In this document: piece after piece, positions 24,956 to 34,124 of the stretch
How the letters are laid out: every line of letters starts with the position of its first letter
Position numbering within the stretch: the first letter of the stretch is position 1
Source: Mitsuaria sp. 7
GTDB taxonomy: Bacteria; Pseudomonadota; Gammaproteobacteria; Burkholderiales; Burkholderiaceae_C
Direction: 5' to 3'
Length of the DNA: 64,000 bases
NCBI RefSeq assembly: GCF_001653795.1
Contig: NZ_CP011514.1
Location: 3,428,279-3,492,278, forward strand
Program-made: the position numbers and the translations under genes
The notes under the pieces: generated by a model
What the model saw: only the letters and a program-made list of their open reading frames with translations
Databases searched by the model: none
What the model was told of the DNA's origin: nothing

Positions 24956-25537
24956 ATGGCCACAGCCGCCGCAGGCAACGACGCCGCCGTCAAGGGTGGC
25001 GGCAAGAAGAAGCTGATCATCATCGTCGCCATCGTCCTGGTGGTGGTGCTGGTGGGCGTCGCCGCGTTGCTGATGATGAAGAAGAAGTCGCATGCCGACG
25101 ACGAGGAAGGCGCTGCCGCCGAGGAGAAGCCTGCGGCGGCCGCACACGCCAAGCCGGGCACCCCGCCGACCTTCGTCCCGCTGGACCCGTTCACGGTGAA
25201 CCTGGCCGACAAGGAAGTCGACCGCTTCGCGCAGGTCGGCATCACGCTGGAAGTCGCCGACGCGCACTTCGCCGACCAGCTCAAGGCCTACATGCCGGCC
25301 ATCCGCAACAACGTGCTGCTGGTGCTGTCGCACAAGACCTCGGCCGAACTGCTGAGCGCCGAAGGCAAGGAAAAGCTGGCCAAGGAAATCCGCCGCGAAG
25401 CCGTGCGCCCGATGGGCATCGAGCTCGACGACGAGGATGAGGACGAGGACGCCGCGCCCAAGAAGAAAAAGAAGAAGAAGCGCCAGGTCGAGAGCCCGGT
25501 GACGCAGGTCCTGTTCTCCACGTTCATCGTGCAGTGA
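24956..25537 (+). CDS. fliL: FliL, stator-associated membrane protein
   Basis: 193 residues. One N-terminal membrane helix (KKLIIIVAIVLVVVLVGVAALLMM) and a periplasmic FliL domain (PTFVPLDPFTVNLADKEVDRFAQVGITLEV). FliL rings surround stators and stabilise the motor. The start at 24956 has CGGAG upstream; an earlier open extension is rejected. Odd feature: about residues 161-178 are a run of Asp/Glu followed by a run of seven Lys just before the conserved C-terminal VTQVLFSTFIVQ, an insertion not typical of the family as I know it. Confidence 0.95.
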   Translation: MATAAAGNDAAVKGGGKKKLIIIVAIVLVVVLVGVAALLMMKKKSHADDEEGAAAEEKPAAAAHAKPGTPPTFVPLDPFTVNLADKEVDRFAQVGITLEVADAHFADQLKAYMPAIRNNVLLVLSHKTSAELLSAEGKEKLAKEIRREAVRPMGIELDDEDEDEDAAPKKKKKKKRQVESPVTQVLFSTFIVQ

Positions 25538-25562
25538 CGAGCCGCACAGCAAGGAGCGCGCG

Positions 25563-26564
25563 ATGAATCAGCAGATCCTTTCCCAAGACGAAGTCGATGC
25601 CCTGCTGCAGGGCATCACCGGCGAGAGCCAGAAGCTCGAGGCCGAAGAGGTCCAGACCGGCGGCATCCGCGAGTACAACCTCGCGAGCCAGGAACGGATC
25701 GTCCGTGGGCGCATGCCCACGATGGAGATCATCAACGAACGCTTCGCGCGGAACATCCGCATCGGGCTGTTCAACTTCATCCGCAAGAGCCCGGAAGTGG
25801 CCATCGGCGGCATCAAGGTGCAGAAGTACAGCGCCTTCCTGCGCGAGATCGTCGTCCCGACCAACTTCAACATCGTGTCCGTGAAGCCGCTGCGCGGCAG
25901 CGGACTGATCGTCTGCGACCCGACGCTGGTGTTCGCGGTCATCGACTCGCTGTTCGGCGGCATCGGCAAGTTCCACACCCGCATCGAGGGCCGTGACTTC
26001 TCCGCCACCGAGCAGCGCGTGATCCTTCGCCTGGTCGAAGTGATCATCCAGGAGTACACCAAGGCGTGGAAGGGCATCTATCCGCTGGAGCTGGAATACC
26101 AGCGCTCGGAGATGCAGCCGCAGTTCGCCAACATCGCCACGCCCAGCGAGATCATCGTATCCACGTCGTTCACGCTGGAAATCGGCGAAACCAGCGGCAC
26201 GGTGTACTTCTGCATTCCGTATTCGACGCTGGAGCCGATCCGCGACGTGCTCTACAGCACCACGCAGGGCGACTCGAGCGAACCCGACCGCCGCTGGGTG
26301 AACCTGCTCAAGCACCAGATCCAGTCGGCCGAGGTCGAACTGGTGGCGGAGCTGGCCAAGGCCCCCGCGACGGTGGAACAGCTGCTGGCCTTCAAGCCGG
26401 GCGACTTCATCGAGCTGGACCTGGAGCAGATCATCCAGGCCAAGGTGGACGGCGTGCCGGTGTTCGACTGCCACTACGGCACCTCGAACGGCAAGTATTC
26501 GATCAAGATTGAAAAGATGCTGACCGGCCCGGATGCCGGCTGGCTGGGAGCCCGGAATGGCTGA
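25563..26564 (+). CDS. fliM: FliM, motor switch protein
   Basis: 333 residues. The N-terminal CheY-P-binding peptide is present (QILSQDEVDALLQGI), then the CheC-like middle domain (NERFARNIRIGLFNFIRKSPEV; GSGLIVCDPTLVFAVIDSLFGG) and the FliN-like C-terminal domain. FliM receives CheY-P at the C ring and sets rotation direction. AAGGAGCG precedes the ATG. The 3' end overlaps fliN by eight bases. Confidence 0.98.
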   Translation: MNQQILSQDEVDALLQGITGESQKLEAEEVQTGGIREYNLASQERIVRGRMPTMEIINERFARNIRIGLFNFIRKSPEVAIGGIKVQKYSAFLREIVVPTNFNIVSVKPLRGSGLIVCDPTLVFAVIDSLFGGIGKFHTRIEGRDFSATEQRVILRLVEVIIQEYTKAWKGIYPLELEYQRSEMQPQFANIATPSEIIVSTSFTLEIGETSGTVYFCIPYSTLEPIRDVLYSTTQGDSSEPDRRWVNLLKHQIQSAEVELVAELAKAPATVEQLLAFKPGDFIELDLEQIIQAKVDGVPVFDCHYGTSNGKYSIKIEKMLTGPDAGWLGARNG

Positions 26565-26997
26565 CAACACCCCGATGGACGAACAGGACGCAATGGCCGC
26601 CGAATGGGCGGCGGCACTGGCGGAAGCCGGCGGCGGCGGCAGCGAGGTCGCGTCCGAAGTGCAGCAGGTGACCGAACAGGTCGCGCCGGCCGCCTTCACC
26701 AACTTCTCGCCGACGCCGGGCAACCTGCCTGGCAGCGACATCAACATGATCCTGGACATCCCCGTCCAGCTCACGGTTGAACTCGGCCGCACGCGCATTC
26801 CCATCAAGAACATCCTGCAGCTGGCGCAGGGCTCGGTCGTCGAGCTCGACGCGCTCGCGGGCGAGCCGATGGACGTGCTGGTCAACGGCTACCTGATCGC
26901 GCAGGGCGAGGTCGTGGTCGTGAACGACAAGTTCGGCATCCGCCTCACCGACATCGTGACGCCGTCCGAACGGATGCGCCGACTCAGCAAGGCCTGA
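26557..26997 (+). CDS. fliN: FliN, motor switch protein
   Basis: 146 residues. A variable acidic N-terminus (DNTPMDEQDAMAAEWAAALAE) precedes the conserved SpoA domain (NMILDIPVQLTVELGRTRIPIKNILQLAQGSVVELDALAGEPMDVLVNG). It forms the base of the C ring and binds FliH. The start at 26557 overlaps the fliM end by eight bases and carries GGGAGCCCGGA upstream. Confidence 0.97.
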   Translation: MADNTPMDEQDAMAAEWAAALAEAGGGGSEVASEVQQVTEQVAPAAFTNFSPTPGNLPGSDINMILDIPVQLTVELGRTRIPIKNILQLAQGSVVELDALAGEPMDVLVNGYLIAQGEVVVVNDKFGIRLTDIVTPSERMRRLSKA

Positions 26998-27057
26998 CCC
27001 CTCCCCAGCCCCACTCCGGTGGGGCTGATGCGTTTCAGGGACGCATAATTCGACGCC

Positions 27058-27423
27058 ATGAACAACAGCCTCGTCCCCCTCCTCTGGTTCCTGGCCATCC
27101 TCGCCTTGATTCCGGTCGTGCTGTGGCTCCTCAAGCGCACGCCGCTGGGCGGTGGTGCATTGGGCGGACAGCTGCGCACCGTGGCTCAGCTGGTGATCGC
27201 ACCGAGCCAGCGCATCGTGATCGTCGAGGTCGGCCAGAACGAGGACCGTCAGTGGCTCGTGCTCGGCATCACCGGCCAGCAGATCCGCACCCTCCATGTG
27301 ATGCCGCCGCAAGAGGATGTCGGCGCTGCGTTGCAGGCAGCGCAGCCTTCGTTCTCCTCGCTGCTCAAGCGCAGCCTGGGCGGCAGGCACGCCGATGGCC
27401 CCGGATCCAATACATCGGCCTGA
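27058..27423 (+). CDS. fliO: FliO, export gate assembly factor
   Basis: 121 residues with one N-terminal membrane helix ([21 protein letters not shown]) and a small cytoplasmic domain ([34 protein letters not shown]), the usual FliO pattern. FliO helps assemble FliP. Sequence conservation in this family is low, but position before fliP is standard. Confidence 0.9.
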   Translation: MNNSLVPLLWFLAILALIPVVLWLLKRTPLGGGALGGQLRTVAQLVIAPSQRIVIVEVGQNEDRQWLVLGITGQQIRTLHVMPPQEDVGAALQAAQPSFSSLLKRSLGGRHADGPGSNTSA

Positions 27424-27436
27424 TCGGGAACGGCGC

Positions 27437-28252
27437 ATGACCGCTTCGACCTCCCAAGCTCCAGCCCTGCACGCGCCCCGTCGCCCGCGGCTGTCGCGGC
27501 GTGCGCTGGGCGTCGCCGGCGTGCTCGCGCTCGGCGGTCTCAGTGCCGCGGCGTGGGCCCAGCAAGGCGGCGGCGCGCCCGCCAGCGTGCCGCTGATCAT
27601 CGGCCAGGGCGCCGGGGGCAACAGCTATTCGGTCCCGATCCAGACGCTGCTGTTCTTCACCGCGCTTGGCTTCCTGCCGGCCGTGCTGCTGATGATGACC
27701 GGCTTCACCCGGATCGTGATCGTGCTGTCGCTACTGCGCCAGGCGCTCGGCACGCAGGCGGCACCGCCGAACCAAGTGATCGTCGGCCTGTCGCTGTTCC
27801 TCACCTTCTTCGTGATGAGCCCGACGCTGGACCGCGTCTACGCCGAGGCCTACCAGCCCTACCAGGCCGGTCAGATCGGCTTCGAGGTCGCGCTCGACCG
27901 CGCGCAGGTGCCGATGCGCGCCTTCATGCTGAAGCAGACCCGTCAATCGGACGTTGCGCTGTTCGCCAAGCTGGCCAAGCTCGAGCCCAACGTCGCGCCC
28001 GAGAACGTGCCCTTCCGCGTGCTGGTGCCGGCCTTCGTGACCAGCGAGCTGAAATCCGCGTTCCAGATCGCGTTCCTGATCTTCATCCCGTTCCTGGTGA
28101 TCGACATGATCGTCTCCAGCGTGCTGATGAGCCTGGGGATGATGATGCTGTCGCCGGTGCTGGTCTCGCTGCCGTTCAAGCTGATGCTGTTCGTGCTGGC
28201 GGACGGCTGGAACCTGCTGCTGGGGTCGCTGGCGGCGTCGTTCGCGCAGTAG
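27437..28252 (+). CDS. fliP: FliP, export gate protein
   Basis: 271 residues. A cleavable signal peptide is visible ([23 protein letters not shown]), followed by four membrane segments and hallmark stretches [45 protein letters not shown] and [22 protein letters not shown]. FliP pentamers form the pore of the export gate with FliQ and FliR. The start at 27437 has GGGAACG upstream; longer readings overlap fliO in another frame. Confidence 0.97.
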   Translation: MTASTSQAPALHAPRRPRLSRRALGVAGVLALGGLSAAAWAQQGGGAPASVPLIIGQGAGGNSYSVPIQTLLFFTALGFLPAVLLMMTGFTRIVIVLSLLRQALGTQAAPPNQVIVGLSLFLTFFVMSPTLDRVYAEAYQPYQAGQIGFEVALDRAQVPMRAFMLKQTRQSDVALFAKLAKLEPNVAPENVPFRVLVPAFVTSELKSAFQIAFLIFIPFLVIDMIVSSVLMSLGMMMLSPVLVSLPFKLMLFVLADGWNLLLGSLAASFAQ

Positions 28253-28303
28253 CGGCGCGCCCGTTCCGAAGCGATCCAACGTAGCGACTCCAAGGACAAG
28301 CCC

Positions 28304-28573
28304 ATGGATGCACAACAGGTTTTTTCAATCGGCCAGCAGGGGCTGTACGTGCTGCTGATGGTCGCGGCGCCCATCCTGCTGACGGTGCTGGCGGTCGGCG
28401 TGCTGGTGTCGGTGTTCCAGGCGGCGACGCAGATCAACGAATCGACGCTGTCGTTCGTGCCCAAGATCGTCGCCGCGGTGCTGGTGCTTGCGATCGCCGG
28501 GCCCTGGATGATCACGACGTTGGTCGAATACATCCAGCGCACGCTGCAGAGCATCCCGCAGGCGCTGGGCTGA
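28304..28573 (+). CDS. fliQ: FliQ, export gate protein
   Basis: 89 residues with two membrane helices (LYVLLMVAAPILLTVLAVGVLVSVFQAATQINESTL and VPKIVAAVLVLAIAGPWMI), the full FliQ length. It packs around the FliP pore in the inner-membrane gate. Confidence 0.97.
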   Translation: MDAQQVFSIGQQGLYVLLMVAAPILLTVLAVGVLVSVFQAATQINESTLSFVPKIVAAVLVLAIAGPWMITTLVEYIQRTLQSIPQALG

Positions 28574-28634
28574 GGCGCGTCACCGCGCCTCCTTGTCCGA
28601 CGCTGCCGCACGGATCCCACGGCCCTCGATCCCG

Positions 28635-29399
28635 ATGATCTCCTTCAGCGAAGCGCAACTGCTGGCGTGGATCAGTCCGATCCTGTGGCCGTTCGTCCGC
28701 ACGCTGGCGCTGTTCGCCGGGATGCCGGTCTTCAGCCAGCGTCAGGTGCCGGCGCGCGTGCGCATCGGGCTCGCGCTGTTCATCTCGGTGGCCGCGCAAC
28801 CGTCTCTGCCGGCCATGCCGGTGATCCCGCTCGACTCTCTGCCGCAGCTCCTCGCGGTAACCGGGCAGCAGCTGCTGATCGGACTGGCGATGGGCTTTGC
28901 CGTGCGGGTCGTGTTCGCGGCGCTGGAATTCGCCGGGGAATTGATCGGCCTGCAGATGGGGCTCAACTTCGCGGGGTTCTTCGATCCGTCGACCGGTTCT
29001 CAGGGGACATCGACGTCGCGCTTCCTGGGCTCGATGGTGGCGTTCCTGTTCGTCGCGATCAACGGCCACCTGATGCTGATCAACTCGCTGGTCGAGAGCT
29101 TCCAGGCCTTCCCCGTCGGAGAGGAACCGTTCCGCTTCCTGCGCATCGCGCAGCCTCAGGTCTGGGGCGCGGAGATCTTCCGCATGGGACTGTGGATCGC
29201 GCTGCCGCTGATCACGATGCTGATGTTCGTGAACCTCGTGCTCGGCATCATCTCGCGCGTGGCGCCGCAGTTGAACGTGTTCTCCATCGGCTTCCCGCTG
29301 ACGGTGAGCATCGGCCTCGTCGGTCTGGTCGCGACACTGCCGTTGATGCATCAGCCGTTCATGATCGCCCTGGAACGGATGCTGGCGGCGTTCAACTGA
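28635..29399 (+). CDS. fliR: FliR, export gate protein
   Basis: 254 residues, six predicted membrane segments, with family stretches GMPVFSQRQVPARVRIGLAL, LLIGLAMGFAVRVVFAALEFAGELIGLQMGLNFA and FVNLVLGIISRVAPQLNVFSIGFPL. It closes the FliPQR gate. The ATG at 28635 is taken; a TTG at 28593 is also in frame. Last gene of the fliF-R run; convergent with the ABC transporter genes. Confidence 0.96.
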   Translation: MISFSEAQLLAWISPILWPFVRTLALFAGMPVFSQRQVPARVRIGLALFISVAAQPSLPAMPVIPLDSLPQLLAVTGQQLLIGLAMGFAVRVVFAALEFAGELIGLQMGLNFAGFFDPSTGSQGTSTSRFLGSMVAFLFVAINGHLMLINSLVESFQAFPVGEEPFRFLRIAQPQVWGAEIFRMGLWIALPLITMLMFVNLVLGIISRVAPQLNVFSIGFPLTVSIGLVGLVATLPLMHQPFMIALERMLAAFN

Positions 29400-29415
29400 C
29401 CACTGCGGAGTTCTG

Positions 29416-29445
29416 GCCGACCGATGCTTGCCAGTATCGGTCGGC
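29416..29445. terminator. Bidirectional terminator after fliR
   Basis: GCCGACCGAT (29416-29425) pairs perfectly with ATCGGTCGGC (29436-29445), loop of 10 nt. It lies between the convergent fliR and ABC permease genes; no T run. Confidence 0.65.
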
Positions 29446-29453
29446 GTCCCGCT

Positions 29454-30770
29454 TCAGAGCTCGCGCAGCGCTGTCGTGACCGGCAGGCTCGCCGCCCGCA
29501 CCGCAGGGAACAGGCCCCCGATGAAGCCGATGGCCAGGGCCCACTTGAGGCCTTCCCACAGCAGTTGTCCCGACACCCTCAGCTCGAAGCTCAGCTTGCC
29601 CACGGACCCGGCCGCCATCGTCGACGCCGAATGTCCGTTGAAGATCAGATAGGCGATCCCCCCACCGATGATGCCGCCGATCGCGGCCAGCAGCATCGTC
29701 TCCAGCATCACCGCCACCACCACCGGCAGTCCGGGGAAGCCGATGGCGCGCAGCGTGGCGATCTCACGGGCTCGTGTCGCAACGGCCGCGAACATGGTGT
29801 TCAAGGCGCCGAACACTGCGCCGACCGCCATGATCGATCCGACCACGATCCCGATGATCCGCAGGATCTTGGTCATCTGCTCCGATTGCTTCGCGAAGAA
29901 CGCCAGCGTCGTCGTGGCATCCACCTTCAGTTGCGGATTGGCTTCGAGCGCCGCCTTGAACTCCTTGAAGGCGCTCGCATCCGTCAGCTTCACCGTCACG
30001 GAATTGCGGCTCGCGCCTCGCCGATAGGTGTCGGCAACGACCGGTGCATCGGCCCACAACTCGGATTCCATCGAGTCACCCGACGCGAACACCCCCGTGA
30101 CCGTCCACATCTGGCTGCCCAGTCGGATCTGCTTGCCCGGCTCCAGACCCTCGAACTGGCGCGCCGCGCCTTGCCCGACGATCAGCTCCTTCAGCCCCGC
30201 CTGGAACTTGCGCCCGGCGACGATCCTGATCTGCGGCCGCACCGCGAAGGCCTCGTCGCCGACGCCGCGCATCTGGACGCTGCCCTCCTCGTCCGTCTTC
30301 GTGCCCTTGACCGGCAGGTTGGCCGCGACCACCGTCTCGGCGGACAGCAGCGGCTCGCCCTTCGCGGACTTCGCCACGCCCGGCGCCTGCCCGATCTGCG
30401 TGATGTCGTCGCGCGTCATGACGGACGCCACCTCCGCCGCCGAGGCGCCGCGCAGCACGATGGCCGTGTCTTCACTGCCCGACTTGCGCAGCGTCTCCGA
30501 ATAGCCCTCGGCCATCGCCAGCAGCGCCACCAGCACGCCGACCACGCCCGCGATGCCCACGACGATCACCGCCGACGAGCCGATGCGCTGAGGCAGCGTG
30601 CTCACGCCGACGCCGGTCACCGAGCGCGCCTGCGCACCTCGCCGGGTCAGGAACATCCACAGTGCCAGCAGCACCGCCAGGCCGAGCGCCCCGACCCACG
30701 GCAACATCACCCACGCCACCAGCACGAGCACCAGCAGCAGCACCAATCCCAGGTTCTTCAGGAATTTCAT
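29454..30770 (-). CDS. ABC transporter permease, MacB/FtsX family
   Basis: 438 residues. N-terminal membrane segments (two near residues 8-45 and one near 65-85) precede an extracytoplasmic domain. Three C-terminal membrane segments follow (IIGIVVGSIMAVGAVFGALNTMFAAVATRAREIATLRAIGF; VVVAVMLETMLLAAIGGIIGGGIAYLI; KWALAIGFIGGLFPAVRAASLPV). FtsX/MacB permeases work with a LolD-like ATPase to move lipids, peptides or drugs across the envelope. The start at 30770 lies two bases after the stop of the next permease; longer readings are out of register with it. Confidence 0.85.
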   Translation of the reverse strand: MKFLKNLGLVLLLVLVLVAWVMLPWVGALGLAVLLALWMFLTRRGAQARSVTGVGVSTLPQRIGSSAVIVVGIAGVVGVLVALLAMAEGYSETLRKSGSEDTAIVLRGASAAEVASVMTRDDITQIGQAPGVAKSAKGEPLLSAETVVAANLPVKGTKTDEEGSVQMRGVGDEAFAVRPQIRIVAGRKFQAGLKELIVGQGAARQFEGLEPGKQIRLGSQMWTVTGVFASGDSMESELWADAPVVADTYRRGASRNSVTVKLTDASAFKEFKAALEANPQLKVDATTTLAFFAKQSEQMTKILRIIGIVVGSIMAVGAVFGALNTMFAAVATRAREIATLRAIGFPGLPVVVAVMLETMLLAAIGGIIGGGIAYLIFNGHSASTMAAGSVGKLSFELRVSGQLLWEGLKWALAIGFIGGLFPAVRAASLPVTTALREL

Positions 30771-30772
30771 GG

Positions 30773-31942
30773 TCAGGCCCTCCCCGCCAGCGCATCGGTG
30801 ATGTTCAGCCGCATCGCGTTCAAGGCCGGCAGCGCGCCGACGATCACGCCGAACAGCACCATCAGCCCGACGCCGGTGGCCCAGCTGTTCAAGCCGGCCG
30901 CCGGCAGGCGCAGCGTGCCGCCGCTGCCCGCGCTCACGGCCGGCCCGATGACGCTCGCCAGTGCCAGTCCGATGACGCCGCCGATCACCAGCAGCAGCAC
31001 CGACTCCGCCAGCACCATCGCCAGCACGCTGCGGCCGGAGAAACCGATCGTCTTCAGCACGGCGATCTCGCTGGTGCGCTCGCGCACGGCCTGCATCATC
31101 GTGTTGCCCGACAGCAGCAGCAGCGTGAAGAACACCGCGCCCATGATCGAGCTGACGATCAGTCCGATGTCCGCCACCTGCTTCATCCACGAGGCCATCG
31201 CCGCCTGCTCGGTCTGCGTGCGGGTCTCATGGTCCGAGTTGGCCGAGATCGCGTCGATCGCCTTGGCCACGCGGTCCGCCTGGTTCGCGTCGGCGACCCG
31301 GGTCACGTACCAGCCGACCGCGCCCTGGTTGTAGGGCGTCGTGTCGTCGAAGTACTTCCAGTTCAGCAGGAACAGCTGGTCGTACCAGCCGCTGGACTTC
31401 TTGTCCGCGGCATGGATCAGGCCGACGACCTCGAACTGCCAGTTCTTGCTGCCGTTGCGGTCAGGGAAGATCGTCGACTGCAGCGGGATCTTGTCCCCGA
31501 CTTTCCAGTTGAAGCGCTTGGCCAACCCCTCGCCCACCAGCGCACCGATGCGTGTCGTCGCAAAGGCCTGTTTCGCCTGATCGGTGACGACCATCTCCGG
31601 ATACATGTCGAGGTAGTTCGGCGCGACCGCGAAGCTGAAGACCTGGTTGTGCGGATCCTGGTAAGCGCCGCCGAACCAGTTGGCATAGGTCACCAGCTTG
31701 ACGCCGTCCACCGATTGGAGGCGCTGCGTCAGCGCCATCGGCAAGGTCTGGATGAAGGACAGCCGCGAGCCGGTCTGCAGCCGCGACGCGCCGTTGGCCG
31801 ACTGGCCGGCCTGGTCGAAGGAGGTGCGGACCGCGTCCAGCAGCCCGAACAGCAGGAACGCGGTGATGATGGACACCAGCGTCAGCACTGTCCGGAGCTT
31901 GCGCCGGAACAGCGCCGCCCAGATGAGGTGAAGGTATTTCAT
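30773..31942 (-). CDS. ABC transporter permease, MacB/FtsX family
   Basis: 389 residues. One N-terminal helix (KYLHLIWAALFRRKLRTVLTLVSIITAFLLFGLLDAVRTS), a periplasmic domain of about 220 residues and three C-terminal helices with the typical EIAVLKTIGFSGRSVLAMVLAESVLLLVIGGVIGL block. It pairs with the following permease gene as a heterodimer, both downstream of their ATPase. Confidence 0.87.
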   Translation of the reverse strand: MKYLHLIWAALFRRKLRTVLTLVSIITAFLLFGLLDAVRTSFDQAGQSANGASRLQTGSRLSFIQTLPMALTQRLQSVDGVKLVTYANWFGGAYQDPHNQVFSFAVAPNYLDMYPEMVVTDQAKQAFATTRIGALVGEGLAKRFNWKVGDKIPLQSTIFPDRNGSKNWQFEVVGLIHAADKKSSGWYDQLFLLNWKYFDDTTPYNQGAVGWYVTRVADANQADRVAKAIDAISANSDHETRTQTEQAAMASWMKQVADIGLIVSSIMGAVFFTLLLLSGNTMMQAVRERTSEIAVLKTIGFSGRSVLAMVLAESVLLLVIGGVIGLALASVIGPAVSAGSGGTLRLPAAGLNSWATGVGLMVLFGVIVGALPALNAMRLNITDALAGRA

Positions 31943-31984
31943 GGCGAGCCCTTTCTTGCGGGACTTGACCTTGGCGCGGCGGCC

Positions 31985-32680
31985 TCAGGCCGAGGCGGAC
32001 ACGGTCTGCTCGACCAGCGTGCCCTTGTCCAGGTGCAGCGTCTGACGGGCGCGCTCGGCGGCCTTCGGATCGTGCGTCACCATCACGATGGTCTTCCCGT
32101 GGTCCCGGTTGAGCGCCTGAAGCAAGGCCAGCACGTCCTCGGCCGATTGACGGTCCAGGTCGCCGGTGGGCTCGTCGCAGACGAGCAGGGTCGGGTCGGA
32201 GACGATCGCCCGCGCGATCGACACGCGCTGCTGCTGGCCGCCAGAGAGTTCCGTGGGCTTGTGGCTGGCACGGTCCGACAGGCCCACCAGCTGCAGCGCG
32301 ATCGCGGCGCGCTTCTTGCGCTCGGCTGCCGACAGCTTGGTCAGCAGCAGCGGCAGCTCCACGTTGCGCTGCGCCGAGAGCGTCGGCATCAGGTTGTAGA
32401 ACTGGAACACGAAGCCCACCCGGGCCGCTCGCCACTTCGCCAGCGCCGCAGAGCTGAGCTGGTCGATGCGCTCCCCGCCGATGGCGATGCTGCCGCCGCT
32501 GGGCTGGTCCAGCCCGCCGATGAGGTTGAGCAGCGTCGTCTTGCCGGAGCCGGACGGGCCCATCAGCGCCAGGAACTCGCCCTGCTGCACATCCAGGTCG
32601 ATGTGATGCAGCACCTCCACCTTCTGCTTGCCGCGGGTGTAGACCTTGGACAGGTCACGGATCTCGATCAGATTGCTCAC
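31985..32680 (-). CDS. ABC transporter ATPase, LolD/MacB type
   Basis: 231 residues. Walker A GPSGSGKTTLL, Q-loop VFQFYNLMPTL, signature LSGGQQQRVSIARAI, Walker B LLVCDEPTGDLD, H-loop MVTHD. This is the MacB/LolD subclass of exporters, which fits the FtsX-type permeases downstream. A periplasmic adaptor is encoded just upstream, giving a four-gene tripartite efflux set; an outer-membrane factor is not in the window. Confidence 0.95.
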   Translation of the reverse strand: MSNLIEIRDLSKVYTRGKQKVEVLHHIDLDVQQGEFLALMGPSGSGKTTLLNLIGGLDQPSGGSIAIGGERIDQLSSAALAKWRAARVGFVFQFYNLMPTLSAQRNVELPLLLTKLSAAERKKRAAIALQLVGLSDRASHKPTELSGGQQQRVSIARAIVSDPTLLVCDEPTGDLDRQSAEDVLALLQALNRDHGKTIVMVTHDPKAAERARQTLHLDKGTLVEQTVSASA

Positions 32681-32744
32681 GGTGACTCCTCGCTTCGGTT
32701 TCCTGGACTTCCAGCGGGGACGTGGCGTCCCCGCGCTGTCGGCT

Positions 32745-33962
32745 TCACCTGCCGGCCGCCGGCTTGATCTCGCCGCCGTCGCGCAAGGCTTCGGGCGGAT
32801 TGAGGACGACGGTGTCGCCGGCCTTCACGCCGTCGAGCACCACCGCCTGGTCTCCGACCGGCGTGCCCTGGCGCACCTTGCGCTGGGCGACGGTCTGGCC
32901 GGTCACGACGAACACGAGGTCGCCGCCATCGCGTGATACGACAGCCGACTTCGGCACGAGCACGCCGGGCGGCGGCGCGGTCTGCGCGCTTTCCTTCGCG
33001 GCGAGGAAGGACACGCGGACACCCATGTCGGGCACGACGCGCTGGTCCTTCTGCTCGAGCGCAACCCGCACCTTCACAGTCGCCTTGCCGCGGTCGGCCG
33101 AGGGCACCACCGCGATCACGTGCGCCGGGATGCGCCAGTCGGGATAGGCATCCAGCACCGCCTGGGCCGGCATGTCGGCCTTGACCTGGCCGATGTAGGC
33201 CTCGTTGACGTCGACGTCCACTTCCAGCGAGTCCATGTCGACGATGGTGCCGACGCCGGTCCGCGTGAAGCCGCCGCCGGCGGAGAGCGGCGACACAATC
33301 TCGCCGACCTGCGCCGCCTTCGCGATAATGACGCCAGAGAACGGCGCCTTGACGACCGTGTAGTCGAAATTGACCTGCGCCTGTGTGGCCTGCGCAGCGG
33401 CGGCATCGGCCTCGCGCCGGCGCGCTTCCAGCTGCGCAGCGTAGGCGTTCACCGCTGTGCGGGCCTGTTCGGCGGACTGTTTGGTGGTCATGCCGCTGAG
33501 GGCCAGCTCGTCCTGGCGCTTCAGGTCGGACTGCGACTGGAGCCAGTGCGCACGCGTCGCTTCGATGTTGGCCTGCGCGCTCTTCACGTTGGCCCGGGCC
33601 ATGTCGAGCGCGGCCCGCAACGCGTGATCCTCGAGACGGGCCAACACCTGACCCTTCTGGATCTTGTCGCCTTCCTCGAACAGCACCTCGGTCAGTGTGC
33701 CGGTAATCTGCGTCGATACCGTCGCGGCACGACGCGCCGTCACGTAGCCGGTCGCCTGCAGGACGGCTGCGCCGCCTGCGCCGCCGCGCGACTGGGCCGT
33801 GGCGGTCTCAACCTCCGGCACCTGCGACTGCCGCCACCACCACCAGCCACCCACGACCAGCAGCGCCAACACGACCAGCACAGCCACCAGCGTCCAGACC
33901 CACCGGGGCGGCCCGCCCCCGTGGTCGTCGCGCTCGTTCCCCTGGATGCGCAGCTCTTTCAA
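32745..33962 (-). CDS. Periplasmic adaptor (HlyD/RND membrane fusion family)
   Basis: 405 residues. An N-terminal membrane anchor with a TrpTrpTrpTrp run (VWTLVAVLVVLALLVVGGWWWW) is followed by the lipoyl half-motifs (GYVTARRAATVSTQITGTLTEVLFEEGD; FDYTVVKAPFSGVIIAKAAQVGE), a coiled-coil hairpin (about 115-205) and beta-barrel domains. It links the MacB-type exporter to an outer-membrane channel. The start is uncertain: no ATG fits; TTG at 33962 is the only near start, and the upstream codons read VIDTAL without a stop, so the true start could be a rarer codon. Confidence 0.85.
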   Translation of the reverse strand: MKELRIQGNERDDHGGGPPRWVWTLVAVLVVLALLVVGGWWWWRQSQVPEVETATAQSRGGAGGAAVLQATGYVTARRAATVSTQITGTLTEVLFEEGDKIQKGQVLARLEDHALRAALDMARANVKSAQANIEATRAHWLQSQSDLKRQDELALSGMTTKQSAEQARTAVNAYAAQLEARRREADAAAAQATQAQVNFDYTVVKAPFSGVIIAKAAQVGEIVSPLSAGGGFTRTGVGTIVDMDSLEVDVDVNEAYIGQVKADMPAQAVLDAYPDWRIPAHVIAVVPSADRGKATVKVRVALEQKDQRVVPDMGVRVSFLAAKESAQTAPPPGVLVPKSAVVSRDGGDLVFVVTGQTVAQRKVRQGTPVGDQAVVLDGVKAGDTVVLNPPEALRDGGEIKPAAGR

Positions 33963-34000
33963 CAGTGCGGTATCGATGACGGCCCCCTGTGTGTCAGTAC

Positions 34001-34024
34001 GGGGCGCATTCTCCGAGGCGCCCC
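34001..34024 (-). terminator. Hairpin after the response regulator gene
   Basis: GGGGCGC (34001-34007) pairs with GCGCCCC (34018-34024). Between the two-component genes and the exporter genes on the same strand; no T run, so partial read-through is possible. Confidence 0.4.
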
Positions 34025-34124
34025 CTGCTCGTCAATGCTGACTTGCGATGAATGGCGGCTGGCTGGCGTGAACGTCCCTGGATGACGACGAACGGGGACG
34101 GAGGATTTCGACTGAGGCCTGGAC

